A stretch of DNA of 8,936 bases from JAHIGH01 sp964564035 (GTDB lineage: Bacteria > Patescibacteriota > Microgenomatia > Levybacterales > UBA12049): the NCBI GenBank assembly GCA_964564035.1, contig CAZLZN010000031.1:1-8936 (forward strand), given 5' to 3'. A program made the translations under genes and the position numbers. Under the pieces are notes generated by a model, which saw only the letters and a list, made by a program, of their open reading frames with translations, was not told the DNA's origin and did not search any database. Below are positions 1 through 6,473 of this stretch, piece after piece; positions within the stretch are counted from its first letter, which is position 1; every line of letters begins with the position of its first letter.

Positions 1-1
1 T

Positions 2-289
2 GAGATCGGCAATCCGGAGCCAACAGCAGAGTTTTCGACGATGGAAAATATAATTAACCCGGCTAATAATAGTGAAGATATTTTTGTCAATTTCTTTCTG
101 GTCGACAGCAAAACGAGTGCAGGTATTCAATGCGAGCCCAAGATGCTGCCAATGCAAATATCATCTCCGTCGGCAAACGCGACAGGAGGAGTTGAGGCCA
201 TACAACCGCTAATACAAAAAGAACCTCAACCAATCGAAAGCGCAGAGTCTTCAGCCGGGCCCACTACTCAGCCTATTTCAGCTCAGTAA
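2..289 (+). CDS. 3' end of an unrecognised protein with a Ser/Pro/Gln-rich tail (partial)
   Basis: This reading frame is open from base 2 to a TAA at 287-289, so it is probably the C-terminal 95 residues or so of a gene that starts left of the window. An ATG at 41 would give an 82-residue protein. However, that ATG has neither a Shine-Dalgarno sequence nor the -10-like hexamer 6-7 bases upstream seen at most other starts here, which favours continuation from the left. The visible part has a short hydrophobic stretch (IFVNFFLV) and then a low-complexity end rich in Ser, Pro, Gln, Glu and Ala. I do not recognise a family. It converges on the ATPase gene with only 13 bases between the two stops. 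The frame could also be a chance ORF, and I assign no function. Confidence 0.45.
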   Translation, partial: EIGNPEPTAEFSTMENIINPANNSEDIFVNFFLVDSKTSAGIQCEPKMLPMQISSPSANATGGVEAIQPLIQKEPQPIESAESSAGPTTQPISAQ

Positions 290-302
290 AAGGATCAACC
301 TC

Positions 303-833
303 CTACCTGTTAGCCTCATTCAAAATAAAATTTACTCGCTCTTCAACAGTCATGACCGGAACTTCTACAACAGGAATTTTTAATTTCTCGTATGACCTTT
401 TCAATAAGTTTTCCAACTGCTTAGCTTGCTCTTCAGACTCTACCCTCGCGTAATCCTTTAAAAAGGCGTGGGATTTTAGAAGAAAAGCTTTTTTATAGAA
501 GCATTTTCTCAAGCTTCGTTTTAAGATATCGTCGGCCTCAACTCTCCATAATTCGTAATAAGCCAGACTGTCGGGTATTGCCCTATCAAAAAAAGTTATT
601 TGCTCTTTTTGTATTTCCTGCTCGGCTTTTATTTTAATTTTTAAAATCTGATGCTGAAACTCTATCTCGTCGCTGCGGATTTGATCAATTGTTTTTCCTT
701 TGGATATTTCATGATCAATATATAGACGCGCAGCTTCAGGAACAACTTTGAAGCCTCGTTGCGCCAATATTTTTGCTGTTGTAGTTTTTCCTGAGCTGGG
801 AGCTCCTGTTAAAACATACCAGTTGCTTGACAT
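303..833 (-). CDS. P-loop ATPase/kinase-like protein (AAA_28 / NadR-kinase-like)
   Basis: A 176-residue soluble nucleotide-binding protein. The Walker A loop GAPSSGKTT lies at residues 10-18 (Lys16, Thr17), close to the N-terminus. A VPEAAR motif is at 32-36, and a Walker B-like strand ends in FFDRAIPDSLAYY (about 81-93, Asp83). This combination is typical of the small AAA_28 P-loop family, which is related to NadR-type kinases and other nucleoside/cofactor kinases; the substrate cannot be read from the sequence. The frame extends 16 residues further upstream to 881, but I chose the ATG at 833. It follows the HAD stop by 4 bases, puts the Walker loop at the usual distance from the N-terminus, and has a TGn-TATATT element 6 bases upstream. 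The gene probably belongs with the upstream HAD gene but may also have its own promoter. The P-loop assignment is firm and the specific role is unknown. Confidence 0.87.
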   Translation of the reverse strand: MSSNWYVLTGAPSSGKTTTAKILAQRGFKVVPEAARLYIDHEISKGKTIDQIRSDEIEFQHQILKIKIKAEQEIQKEQITFFDRAIPDSLAYYELWRVEADDILKRSLRKCFYKKAFLLKSHAFLKDYARVESEEQAKQLENLLKRSYEKLKIPVVEVPVMTVEERVNFILNEANR

Positions 834-837
834 AATT

Positions 838-1893
838 CTAATATAACATTTCTTTTCTTGAGAGAGGTGTTCTTTTTTCAACTGCCTTTATATTATTACC
901 CTCTATGTACCTTAATGAATCCTGAGAGAATACTTCTCCAATAGACTTCCCCTCTCTTAATAAGCCAGATCTTGTTTTTAACAACTTGCCTATTTCGCCC
1001 CAATCATTGAAGGTAATATGGGAACTTTGAGAATTAAGAGATGACTGCGCATCATATTTGTAATGACCGAAGAAAATTCTTGACGCGAATGCCATTTCGC
1101 CATCTTTTTTGAGATCATCACCAAAATAAATTATGCGATCCCTAGACTGAGCCGCGCCGGATACACTAAAGTTATTACCTGTCATTTCTTGCTCCCTGAG
1201 CCACTCTCTATGTCCCAGAGCTATTGGCAAAAGACCCGGCTTATATCTGCGAATAGCTTCACGCGGATTATCCAAAGGAGGATTTTTGCGCCCCCGCACA
1301 TCATCTTCGGTAACAATGATATCAGGCTGTTTTAACTGCCTTTTATCAAAAACTTTGCGTATAAATGTTTCATGACCGGACGATACAATACCAGTTGTTA
1401 CCTTGAATGCCCCGGGGATTGATTCCTGTATTGAAATTAAGTTTTTCCAAAAATCTTCAAATCCGCGCGTAGGTACTGGCCATAAATCGCCATTTGTTGT
1501 TTTTTCTCCAACCTGATCTAATAAATATCTTAATTTTTGTCTTACAAGCATTTCCGAAATCACTCCAGTGTTTTCTCCTTGTCTCCACGTCAGCGCAGTA
1601 CCTTTTCCACCGGGGACCAACCCGCTCAGACTATCCTTGTTTGAAGAATAAAAATTATAAGCCTGTTTACGTATCTCTTCTCTATATCCGTTTTCTCTAC
1701 ATAAATTAACTAATTCAGTAGGAGCGAAGTTATGTAATTCAGGTCTACTTGCATAATTTAGGGCAGCACTTTCACCCAATACATCATTTATGGCCAGATA
1801 ACTCGCCTCCCTTACGCCCAGACCGCGCGGTCCTGAAGCGAATGTGTCAAACTGAGTTCCGTCGAAGTCGAATAACAACAAATACTTACTCAT
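838..1893 (-). CDS. HAD-superfamily hydrolase with a large cap region
   Basis: A 351-residue protein with the four haloacid dehalogenase motifs in order. Motif I is DFDGT (residues 9-13; Asp9 nucleophile, Asp11 acid/base). Motif II is VSSGH (170-174). The motif III Lys is Lys203 in GRKNPP. Motif IV is YFGDDLKKD (256-264; Asp259, Asp260, Asp264, metal binding). It is therefore probably a Mg-dependent phosphatase or phosphotransferase acting on a small phosphorylated metabolite. About 150 residues lie between motifs I and II, the C1 cap position that sets substrate choice, and an 87-residue tail follows motif IV. Both make it longer than typical 220-250-residue HAD phosphatases. I chose the ATG at 1893 over one 24 bases upstream because it places motif I at residue 9 and has TATAAT 7 bases before it. 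It lies just upstream of the P-loop ATPase, so the pair may act on one phosphorylated substrate (inference). Substrate unknown. Confidence 0.85.
   Translation of the reverse strand: MSKYLLLFDFDGTQFDTFASGPRGLGVREASYLAINDVLGESAALNYASRPELHNFAPTELVNLCRENGYREEIRKQAYNFYSSNKDSLSGLVPGGKGTALTWRQGENTGVISEMLVRQKLRYLLDQVGEKTTNGDLWPVPTRGFEDFWKNLISIQESIPGAFKVTTGIVSSGHETFIRKVFDKRQLKQPDIIVTEDDVRGRKNPPLDNPREAIRRYKPGLLPIALGHREWLREQEMTGNNFSVSGAAQSRDRIIYFGDDLKKDGEMAFASRIFFGHYKYDAQSSLNSQSSHITFNDWGEIGKLLKTRSGLLREGKSIGEVFSQDSLRYIEGNNIKAVEKRTPLSRKEMLY
840..848 (-). promoter_or_regulatory. extended -10 element for the P-loop ATPase gene, likely leaderless
   Basis: Read on the minus strand, TGT-TATATT ends 6 bases before the ATG at 833. 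The hexamer matches TATAAT at five of six positions and carries the upstream TG of an extended -10. It lies within the last codons and stop of the HAD gene, so the ATPase could be transcribed separately as a leaderless mRNA. AT-rich sequence could produce this by chance, hence moderate confidence. Confidence 0.5.
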
Positions 1894-1900
1894 GTTATAG

Positions 1901-1914
1901 ATTATAGGATTATA
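1901..1914 (-). promoter_or_regulatory. -10 region for the HAD hydrolase gene, likely leaderless
   Basis: On the minus strand two perfect TATAAT hexamers occur in tandem (1914-1909 and 1906-1901). The nearer one ends 7 bases before the ATG at 1893, which puts the expected transcription start on the start codon. No convincing -35 hexamer or Shine-Dalgarno sequence is visible. The farther copy would give a short leader of a few bases. Confidence 0.6.
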
Positions 1915-1954
1915 CAATATTAAATTAATTTGGGCCAGATCCTAAAATTCGAAG

Positions 1955-1983
1955 TTGTAAATAAATTTCATAATTGATAAACT
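1955..1983 (+). promoter_or_regulatory. weak candidate promoter for fba
   Basis: TTGTAA (1955-1960) and TAAACT (1978-1983) are separated by 17 bases, and each matches its consensus at four of six positions. A transcript would begin near 1990, about ten bases before ATG 2001. Competing candidates are CATAAT at 1969-1974 and TGG-TATGGA at 1984-1992. fba is the one complete gene here without a clear leaderless arrangement. Confidence 0.25.
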
Positions 1984-2000
1984 TGGTATGGATTTTATTT

Positions 2001-2909
2001 ATGGACTTGGAGAAAATAAAACAAAATTGTTTGAGCGCGAGGGAATTAATGGACCGCGCGAGGGGTGAAAGATTTGCAGTCGGTGCGTTTAATATTGACA
2101 ACCAGGAAACGCTGATCGCAATCTGTAAAGCCGCAAAAAATCTATCATCCCCTGTCCTGGTGGAGCTCAGCGACGGTGAAGTGAAAGCGATAGGCCTCAA
2201 AAATGTCCGGGATATGGTCGATAATTACAAACAAGAATATGGCATTGAGATGTATATCAATCTGGATCATAGTCCGGATGTAGATAAAGCGAAGGCAGGA
2301 ATCGATGCGGGGTTTGAGTTTATACATATCGATGTGTCTCAAGCGAATCATGACGCGACTGATGAAGAGATTATCTCCGCCACCAAAGAGGTCGTAGAGT
2401 ATGCCAAGAAAACCGGCGCGCTGGTTGAGAGTGAGCCGCATTATTTCGGCGGAAGCAGTAATATTCATACCGAGGCAATTGATTATGATGAGATCAAAAA
2501 AACTTTCAGCACGCCGGCCGGGGCAAGATCATTTGTGGACGCGACCGGGATCGATACTTTCGCGGCGGCCATCGGCAATCTGCACGGCAAATATCCTGTA
2601 CCGAAAATACTTGATCTGGAACTGCTTAAGAAAATCAGAGAAAATATTAATTGCAATATCAGCCTTCATGGCGGAAGCGGGACGCCTCTTAATTATTTTG
2701 AGGAAGCTGTCAAAATTGGCGTCAGTAAAATAAATATTAACTCCGACATGCGGTATGCATACCGTGTGACTCTCGAGAAGATGCTTGCGGAGAATCCCAA
2801 ACAGTTCGCGATAATTAAATTGATGCCGCCTGTGATTGAGGCGGTGCAAAAGGTTGTTGAGGAAAAAATCCGGGCATTCAACTCCGCAGGGAAACAGAAG
2901 ACAAATTAA
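2001..2909 (+). CDS. fba: class II fructose-bisphosphate aldolase
   Basis: A 302-residue zinc-dependent aldolase of the FbaA/GatY/KbaY family. It reversibly cleaves fructose 1,6-bisphosphate into dihydroxyacetone phosphate and glyceraldehyde 3-phosphate in cytosolic glycolysis. Family landmarks are present: the N-terminal FAVGAFN (residues 25-31), INLDHSPD (86-93; catalytic Asp89, Zn ligand His90), GNLHGKYP (192-199; Zn ligand His195), SLHGGSGTP (221-229; Zn ligand His223, phosphate loop) and INSDMRYAYR (246-255). The spacing fits a full-length enzyme. ATG 2001 is the preferred start because homologues begin shortly before the AVGAFN strand; in-frame TTG codons at 1974 and 1983 are possible alternatives. 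There is no Shine-Dalgarno sequence. The gene stands alone on the plus strand, divergent from the HAD gene and convergent with the GH16-like gene. Tagatose-bisphosphate aldolase is a possible alternative specificity, since these subfamilies are hard to separate by eye. Confidence 0.93.
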   Translation: MDLEKIKQNCLSARELMDRARGERFAVGAFNIDNQETLIAICKAAKNLSSPVLVELSDGEVKAIGLKNVRDMVDNYKQEYGIEMYINLDHSPDVDKAKAGIDAGFEFIHIDVSQANHDATDEEIISATKEVVEYAKKTGALVESEPHYFGGSSNIHTEAIDYDEIKKTFSTPAGARSFVDATGIDTFAAAIGNLHGKYPVPKILDLELLKKIRENINCNISLHGGSGTPLNYFEEAVKIGVSKININSDMRYAYRVTLEKMLAENPKQFAIIKLMPPVIEAVQKVVEEKIRAFNSAGKQKTN

Positions 2910-2967
2910 TTACTATCCTCCTTTAGAATAAATTTAGAAGAATTTGGGAAATTATTTATTAATATAC

Positions 2968-4524
2968 CTATGGGGCTTGCCAGACGCGCACGAAATCCAC
3001 TTCATACGGCTGATTGGGGCCTGTACCAAAGATGATCGGATATTTACCAGTCTTGCCGGGCTGAGGGCCTTGGGGAATAGTTTTGGACCAAGATTTGTTA
3101 GCACATGCATTAGTGATATTTGCTTTGTCGTTAAAATAATAATTAGAGCCTTCATTCGTAAAGCGGGCACCATAGGTGTTGAACTGGGTATCTTTGCCAT
3201 TCGGAGATATGCCGGCAGATTGAGTAGTTATGCAGCTTGAGTCCTGTTTTTGCATCGACGAAGACCACCAATGGAATGCGTTCACATGCATACGGCTGAT
3301 GAATTCATAAAAATCAGGCTCATAGAAACTACTGCATCCTGTTTTGTAAAGGTGACATGTGTCCATAGCCCAGAATGCAAAAAATCCACTGCTTCCGCTC
3401 CATTGATTGTGCTTCAGCCGGATTTCGGTATAAAAAGGTTTGGCACCTGTATCAAATCCCTGATGACTGCCTCCTCCGGTCGGCCATGTAGAGATAAAAT
3501 CTGCCTGATAATTGCCTGCTTTGGATCGGCTTTGCATAGTCCCTTCGGGAGTAAAGGTAAAATCGCTTTTTGATTCTGTTGTAGCATTAAAAATATTGCC
3601 GGGTCTCATGGCTACAAAGGTTGTTTTACCGGCCACAGGATTGTTGTCAAAATCGATGCGGCTCGGATCGCTGAAATCCTCACATAAAACTAGCTTGGTG
3701 AGACCTGCCTGCTCCGCACCAGGGGGCGCCTCCGCGCCGGCACATTGGGGCGTTTGGGCAACGTTAGGATAGCCCAATTCATTTATAGCGGGGTTGGATG
3801 CCGATTGCGCGGGAGATAAGGCAAGAGCGGGTGTTGAGCCTGCTTGCTGACCTCCCGCAGGCTGTGCAGGCACATTTTGATTATTACCTTGAGGGGCAGG
3901 TGTATTTGTTGGGCAAGGAGGAAGAGTGACTGCAGGGTTTTGTCCGCCTCCGGGGTTTTGGGGGTTCTCTGGATTCTGAGCTCCTGTTGGATTCTGCTGT
4001 CCGGGAGCAGCCGCCTGTCTCTGGGTTCCCGGTGTCCCCATCTCAGGTAAAGCGCCGCCGCCTGCTCCAAGTAATTGTTTGATCATTTCCATCAACTGCT
4101 GGATGAGTTTGAGTATTTCCTGAAAAAGTCCTTGATTATTATTACTGCCTTTTCTGCTGCGTTTTTTATTTTTACTTGTCATGACTTCGTTGACTGAATC
4201 GGCATTATTGACTGCAACGGGCGCGCAGTTGACGCCCGGAATCCAGTTTTGTACCGGCGTCGGGGCACTTGACGTCTGAGGTGATACTTGACCTGCCGGC
4301 GGCTGATTAATGTCTGGCAGAGGCGTATTGGTAGGAGGCGCGGGATTGGTCGGGACAAGCGTCGGCTGAGCGCCTCCCATATAGATTGTCGGGGTCGGTG
4401 TGTTGGCGAATCCACCCATATTTACAAATGTCGGGGTTTGGCCGAAGATCAATGTCGGAAAAACCAAACCTAATATGCATAGTGAAGTTAAGTGAGTAAG
4501 TGTAACGCGCTTTTTCAAGTGCAT
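2968..4524 (-). CDS. secreted modular protein with C-terminal GH16-like (laminarinase-type) domain
   Basis: A 518-residue exported protein built of distinct segments. Residues 1-28 are a Sec signal peptide: basic MHLKKR, a hydrophobic core, and a probable cut after LIFG. Residues 29-115 are a Pro/Thr-rich stretch (TPTPT, PPTNTP). A basic patch, KNKKRSRKG, lies at 118-126, and an amphipathic Leu/Ile/Gln helix at about 132-153. A Gln-Asn-Pro-Gly linker with QNP repeats covers 154-260. The C-terminal domain (about 277-518) resembles a glycoside hydrolase family 16 jelly roll: CEDFSDPSR at its start, YTEIRLKH at 365-372, FFAFWAM at 381-387, EPDFYEF at 402-408, and VDFVRVWQ at the end. The motif at 402-407 keeps the E-x-D-x-x-E arrangement of GH16 (Glu402, Asp404, Glu407) but with Pro in the second position. 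A beta-glucan or related polysaccharide substrate is inferred; it could instead be a non-catalytic carbohydrate-binding domain. Eight Cys remain after the signal peptide. It is last in the minus-strand gene series. Confidence 0.8.
   Translation of the reverse strand: MHLKKRVTLTHLTSLCILGLVFPTLIFGQTPTFVNMGGFANTPTPTIYMGGAQPTLVPTNPAPPTNTPLPDINQPPAGQVSPQTSSAPTPVQNWIPGVNCAPVAVNNADSVNEVMTSKNKKRSRKGSNNNQGLFQEILKLIQQLMEMIKQLLGAGGGALPEMGTPGTQRQAAAPGQQNPTGAQNPENPQNPGGGQNPAVTLPPCPTNTPAPQGNNQNVPAQPAGGQQAGSTPALALSPAQSASNPAINELGYPNVAQTPQCAGAEAPPGAEQAGLTKLVLCEDFSDPSRIDFDNNPVAGKTTFVAMRPGNIFNATTESKSDFTFTPEGTMQSRSKAGNYQADFISTWPTGGGSHQGFDTGAKPFYTEIRLKHNQWSGSSGFFAFWAMDTCHLYKTGCSSFYEPDFYEFISRMHVNAFHWWSSSMQKQDSSCITTQSAGISPNGKDTQFNTYGARFTNEGSNYYFNDKANITNACANKSWSKTIPQGPQPGKTGKYPIIFGTGPNQPYEVDFVRVWQAP
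3931..3996 (-). repeat. QNP-repeat coding stretch in the linker of the GH16-like protein
   Basis: This stretch encodes residues 177-198. The tripeptide QNP or ENP recurs five times (QNP, QNP, ENP, QNP, QNP) with Gly/Thr/Ala spacers. It is a short degenerate protein-level repeat in a low-complexity linker, and probably forms an extended flexible spacer between the helix and the carbohydrate-active domain. Confidence 0.7.
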
Positions 4525-4530
4525 AGATAA

Positions 4531-4559
4531 ATATTAGGGGAATAAAAAGTTTAATGCAA
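4531..4559 (-). promoter_or_regulatory. promoter of the GH16-like gene, likely leaderless
   Basis: On the minus strand TTGCAT (4559-4554) and TAATAT (4536-4531) are separated by 17 bases. The -10 ends 6 bases before the ATG at 4524. There is no Shine-Dalgarno sequence in those 6 bases. The site sits in the 61-base gap after the PfkB-family gene, so the secreted protein can be expressed independently of it. Confidence 0.5.
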
Positions 4560-4585
4560 GAGATAAATACGAGATTAATTACTAA

Positions 4586-5644
4586 TTAGCGCAGGCGCAA
4601 TCTATTTATAGATAATCTGGAAAATGGATTAAATTTGGATTTTGGCGTAACGTGTTCTATTCGCCCGCCCAAGTCCCGTTTTTCCATTTCTTCTTTTGAT
4701 AACAACCCTGCCTGAGCGCCAATCTGCTCCACCACTGACGCCGAATTAATAGCTCCCCACTTCATAGCTTCTTTTACTGATTTGCCGTAAAGTATAGCGC
4801 CGAGAAATCCGGCAGAATATGAATCCCCCGCTCCCGTCCGCTCCAGTGTGACCGCGGGATATAGTCCTTCATGGTAAAAATTGCCCTGTTCATCTACAGA
4901 ATGTGAGCCGTATTTGCCGTTGGTTATTACAACTGTTTTTGAACCCATTTTTTGAAGCTTAGTTAAAAGTTCTCTTAGATACTTGGTGTCATTTTTTCTC
5001 TTGCGTTTTTCGTGCCCCCATACCAGCTCCTCCGCTTCTTCTTTGTTAACAAAAAGTATGTCCGTGTGTTCGATTATTTGCAGTATAAGAGTCCTGCCGT
5101 CGTGAAGCTGGATCGTACCCGGGTTAAATGCTAATTTGGTACCGGTATTTTTGATATAAGCAAGTGCCTGCTTGTAAGTCGGCTGCCAATCGCTTTCGAG
5201 ACTGGTCAGATAAACATATTTTGCCATAACGGTTTCAAAACTAAAATGGTGTTCTCTCTGCATTCTCTGCATAAAAATCGAGCGCTCTCCCCTATAATTC
5301 ATGATCACGGAAAAGGGGGATCTGGAGTTTTTGGCAACAACCAAATTTGAAAGGTCGATTTTTTCCCTTCCTAATTTTTTGCGGATTTTGAGCGAAAATT
5401 CGTCGTCGCCTATTTCGGTGCACAATGCCGTCGAATGCCCGAGGCGCGACAGGCCGACGCCTACATTGGTCGCATTGCCGCCGAGACAAAAGTCGACCTG
5501 CTCTACTCCGATTTTTTCACCGTGTTTGAATGACAGAAAGCCGGTGTCCGGATCGAGACGAAAATGCTGGGTGTTATCATTGATAACCAGGAACTCATCA
5601 AGAGTAGTTTTGCCTATACACAAAACGTCAGTGGTTAAAGCCAT
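4586..5644 (-). CDS. PfkB-family carbohydrate/nucleoside kinase
   Basis: A 352-residue cytosolic sugar kinase of the ribokinase/PfkB fold, using ATP to phosphorylate a sugar, sugar phosphate or nucleoside. The N-terminal signature GGNATNVGVGLSRLG is at residues 55-69. The NxxE motif, important for Mg and phosphate binding, is in VNKEEAEEL (Asn200, Glu203). The anion-hole and catalytic-base motif is RTGAGDSYSAGF (269-280, Asp274). The residues before GAGD are Glu-Arg-Thr where many homologues have Asp-Thr-x, a small departure from the classic signature. The last 18 residues form a basic tail beyond the usual fold. Substrate cannot be assigned: ribokinase, nucleoside kinase and minor phosphofructokinase all belong here. 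An aldolase gene nearby makes a fructose-6-phosphate kinase conceivable, but this is inference. The start is 20 bases after the uppP stop, with its own good promoter overlapping the uppP end. Confidence 0.9.
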   Translation of the reverse strand: MALTTDVLCIGKTTLDEFLVINDNTQHFRLDPDTGFLSFKHGEKIGVEQVDFCLGGNATNVGVGLSRLGHSTALCTEIGDDEFSLKIRKKLGREKIDLSNLVVAKNSRSPFSVIMNYRGERSIFMQRMQREHHFSFETVMAKYVYLTSLESDWQPTYKQALAYIKNTGTKLAFNPGTIQLHDGRTLILQIIEHTDILFVNKEEAEELVWGHEKRKRKNDTKYLRELLTKLQKMGSKTVVITNGKYGSHSVDEQGNFYHEGLYPAVTLERTGAGDSYSAGFLGAILYGKSVKEAMKWGAINSASVVEQIGAQAGLLSKEEMEKRDLGGRIEHVTPKSKFNPFSRLSINRLRLR

Positions 5645-5651
5645 ATATAAC

Positions 5652-5681
5652 AGTATAATATAAGCTAATTAATTATGACAA
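5652..5681 (-). promoter_or_regulatory. promoter of the PfkB-family kinase gene, likely leaderless
   Basis: On the minus strand TTGTCA (5681-5676, five of six matches to TTGACA) and TATACT (5657-5652, five of six) are 18 bases apart. The -10 ends 7 bases before the ATG at 5644. The -35 lies inside the last codons of uppP. This is the best two-box promoter in the window and implies a leaderless message. Confidence 0.6.
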
Positions 5682-6438
5682 GCCAAAATATCATAGCGAG
5701 CATAATCCGATAAATGCCAAACGGGATAAATGTGTGATTTTCAACAAATTTAATAAAATATTTCACGGCCAGGAGGGCCGTTATGAACGCACCAATGAAA
5801 CCTAACGCAATCAGACCCCACTCCTGCGCTGTAAACGAAAATTCGCTCTTTATAAGATCCAAGCCTGTCGCGGCGGCCATGGTCGGGACAGCCAGCAGGA
5901 AAGAAAATACAACTGCAGATTTGCGGTCGAGCCCCGCTGTGACGGCGCCGATAATAGTCGCGGCGGCGCGCGATACGCCGGGTATGACAGAAACAGCCTG
6001 GAAGAGCCCGATAAGGAAAGCCTTTTTCAGGCTTAATTTTTCAATTGTTATTGTCTTTTTTTTTGGATCGATAAGAAATTTTTCCCAGATAATTAAAAAT
6101 ATTCCGCCCAGAAATAGCGACCAAAGTACAATGCTTGTATTGCCGAGAAGAAATTGTTTTATAAAATCATATAAAAATAATCCGACAAATGCCGTGGGGA
6201 TGAATGCCGTTATGAGCTTTAGCCAAAGACCACGGTTTGTTAAAAGCGTTTTTAGATAAAGAGATACTACAGCAAGTATCGCTCCAAGCTGGATAATGAC
6301 TTCGAAGCTTTTTAGGAAATTGCTATCAGGAATTCGCAGTAGGTCGGCGGTCAAGATCATGTGGCCGGTCGATGATACTGGAAGAAATTCAGTGATCCCT
6401 TCGACTACCGATAGTATGATTGCATGATAAATTTCCAC
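5665..6438 (-). CDS. uppP: undecaprenyl-diphosphatase UppP (BacA)
   Basis: A 257-residue integral membrane enzyme that dephosphorylates undecaprenyl pyrophosphate to undecaprenyl phosphate, recycling the lipid carrier for peptidoglycan and other envelope polymers. In bacteria that carry it, it can also confer bacitracin resistance. The active-site motif VEGITEFLPVSSTGH is at residues 12-26, with the ExxxE pair Glu13/Glu17 and His26. The second motif PGVSRAAAT is at 153-161, with the essential Arg157. About eight hydrophobic helices span the rest (for example 74-90, 101-118, 173-190, 207-226, 238-256). Length matches the family (E. coli 273 residues). Translation starts at a GTG at 6438, supported by a TGC-TAAAAT element ending 6 bases upstream. 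The neighbours are a zinc-ribbon membrane protein just upstream and a divergent class A PBP, so the locus handles lipid II polymerisation and carrier recycling. Confidence 0.96.
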   Translation of the reverse strand: MEIYHAIILSVVEGITEFLPVSSTGHMILTADLLRIPDSNFLKSFEVIIQLGAILAVVSLYLKTLLTNRGLWLKLITAFIPTAFVGLFLYDFIKQFLLGNTSIVLWSLFLGGIFLIIWEKFLIDPKKKTITIEKLSLKKAFLIGLFQAVSVIPGVSRAAATIIGAVTAGLDRKSAVVFSFLLAVPTMAAATGLDLIKSEFSFTAQEWGLIALGFIGAFITALLAVKYFIKFVENHTFIPFGIYRIMLAMIFWLVIIN

Positions 6439-6444
6439 GATTCT

Positions 6445-6453
6445 ATTTTAGCA
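6445..6453 (-). promoter_or_regulatory. extended -10 element for uppP, likely leaderless
   Basis: On the minus strand TGC-TAAAAT (five of six matches plus the TG extension) ends 6 bases before the GTG start at 6438. It supports the GTG as the true start and a leaderless uppP transcript. No clear -35 is visible, as expected for an extended -10 promoter. Confidence 0.55.
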
Positions 6454-6473
6454 TAATACAATTGTAAGCATGG

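Noticed and set aside
834..881. N-terminal extension of the P-loop ATPase to an ATG at 881
   Set aside because: It would overlap the HAD gene by 44 bases and push the Walker A loop away from the N-terminus. ATG 833 has the -10-like element at the proper distance.
1925..2200. 91-codon minus-strand ORF over the start of fba
   Set aside because: It is antisense to the conserved N-terminal region of the aldolase, has no recognisable domain, and is best explained as a shadow frame.
2927..2960. Inverted repeat AATAAAT / ATTTATT between the convergent fba and GH16-like genes, as a possible bidirectional terminator
   Set aside because: The stem is seven A-T pairs around a 20-base loop with no G-C pairs and no clean T run on either strand. 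It is too weak to call in AT-rich sequence.
3250..3772. Plus-strand ORFs opposite the GH16-like gene
   Set aside because: They have no family resemblance, overlap the jelly-roll coding region in antisense, and contain none of the start signals seen at the other genes.
3931..4450. The Pro/Thr and QNP-rich stretches as a tandem DNA repeat or mobile insertion
   Set aside because: The repetition is at the amino acid level, with variable codons and no exact DNA unit or flanking duplication. It reads as an ordinary low-complexity linker.
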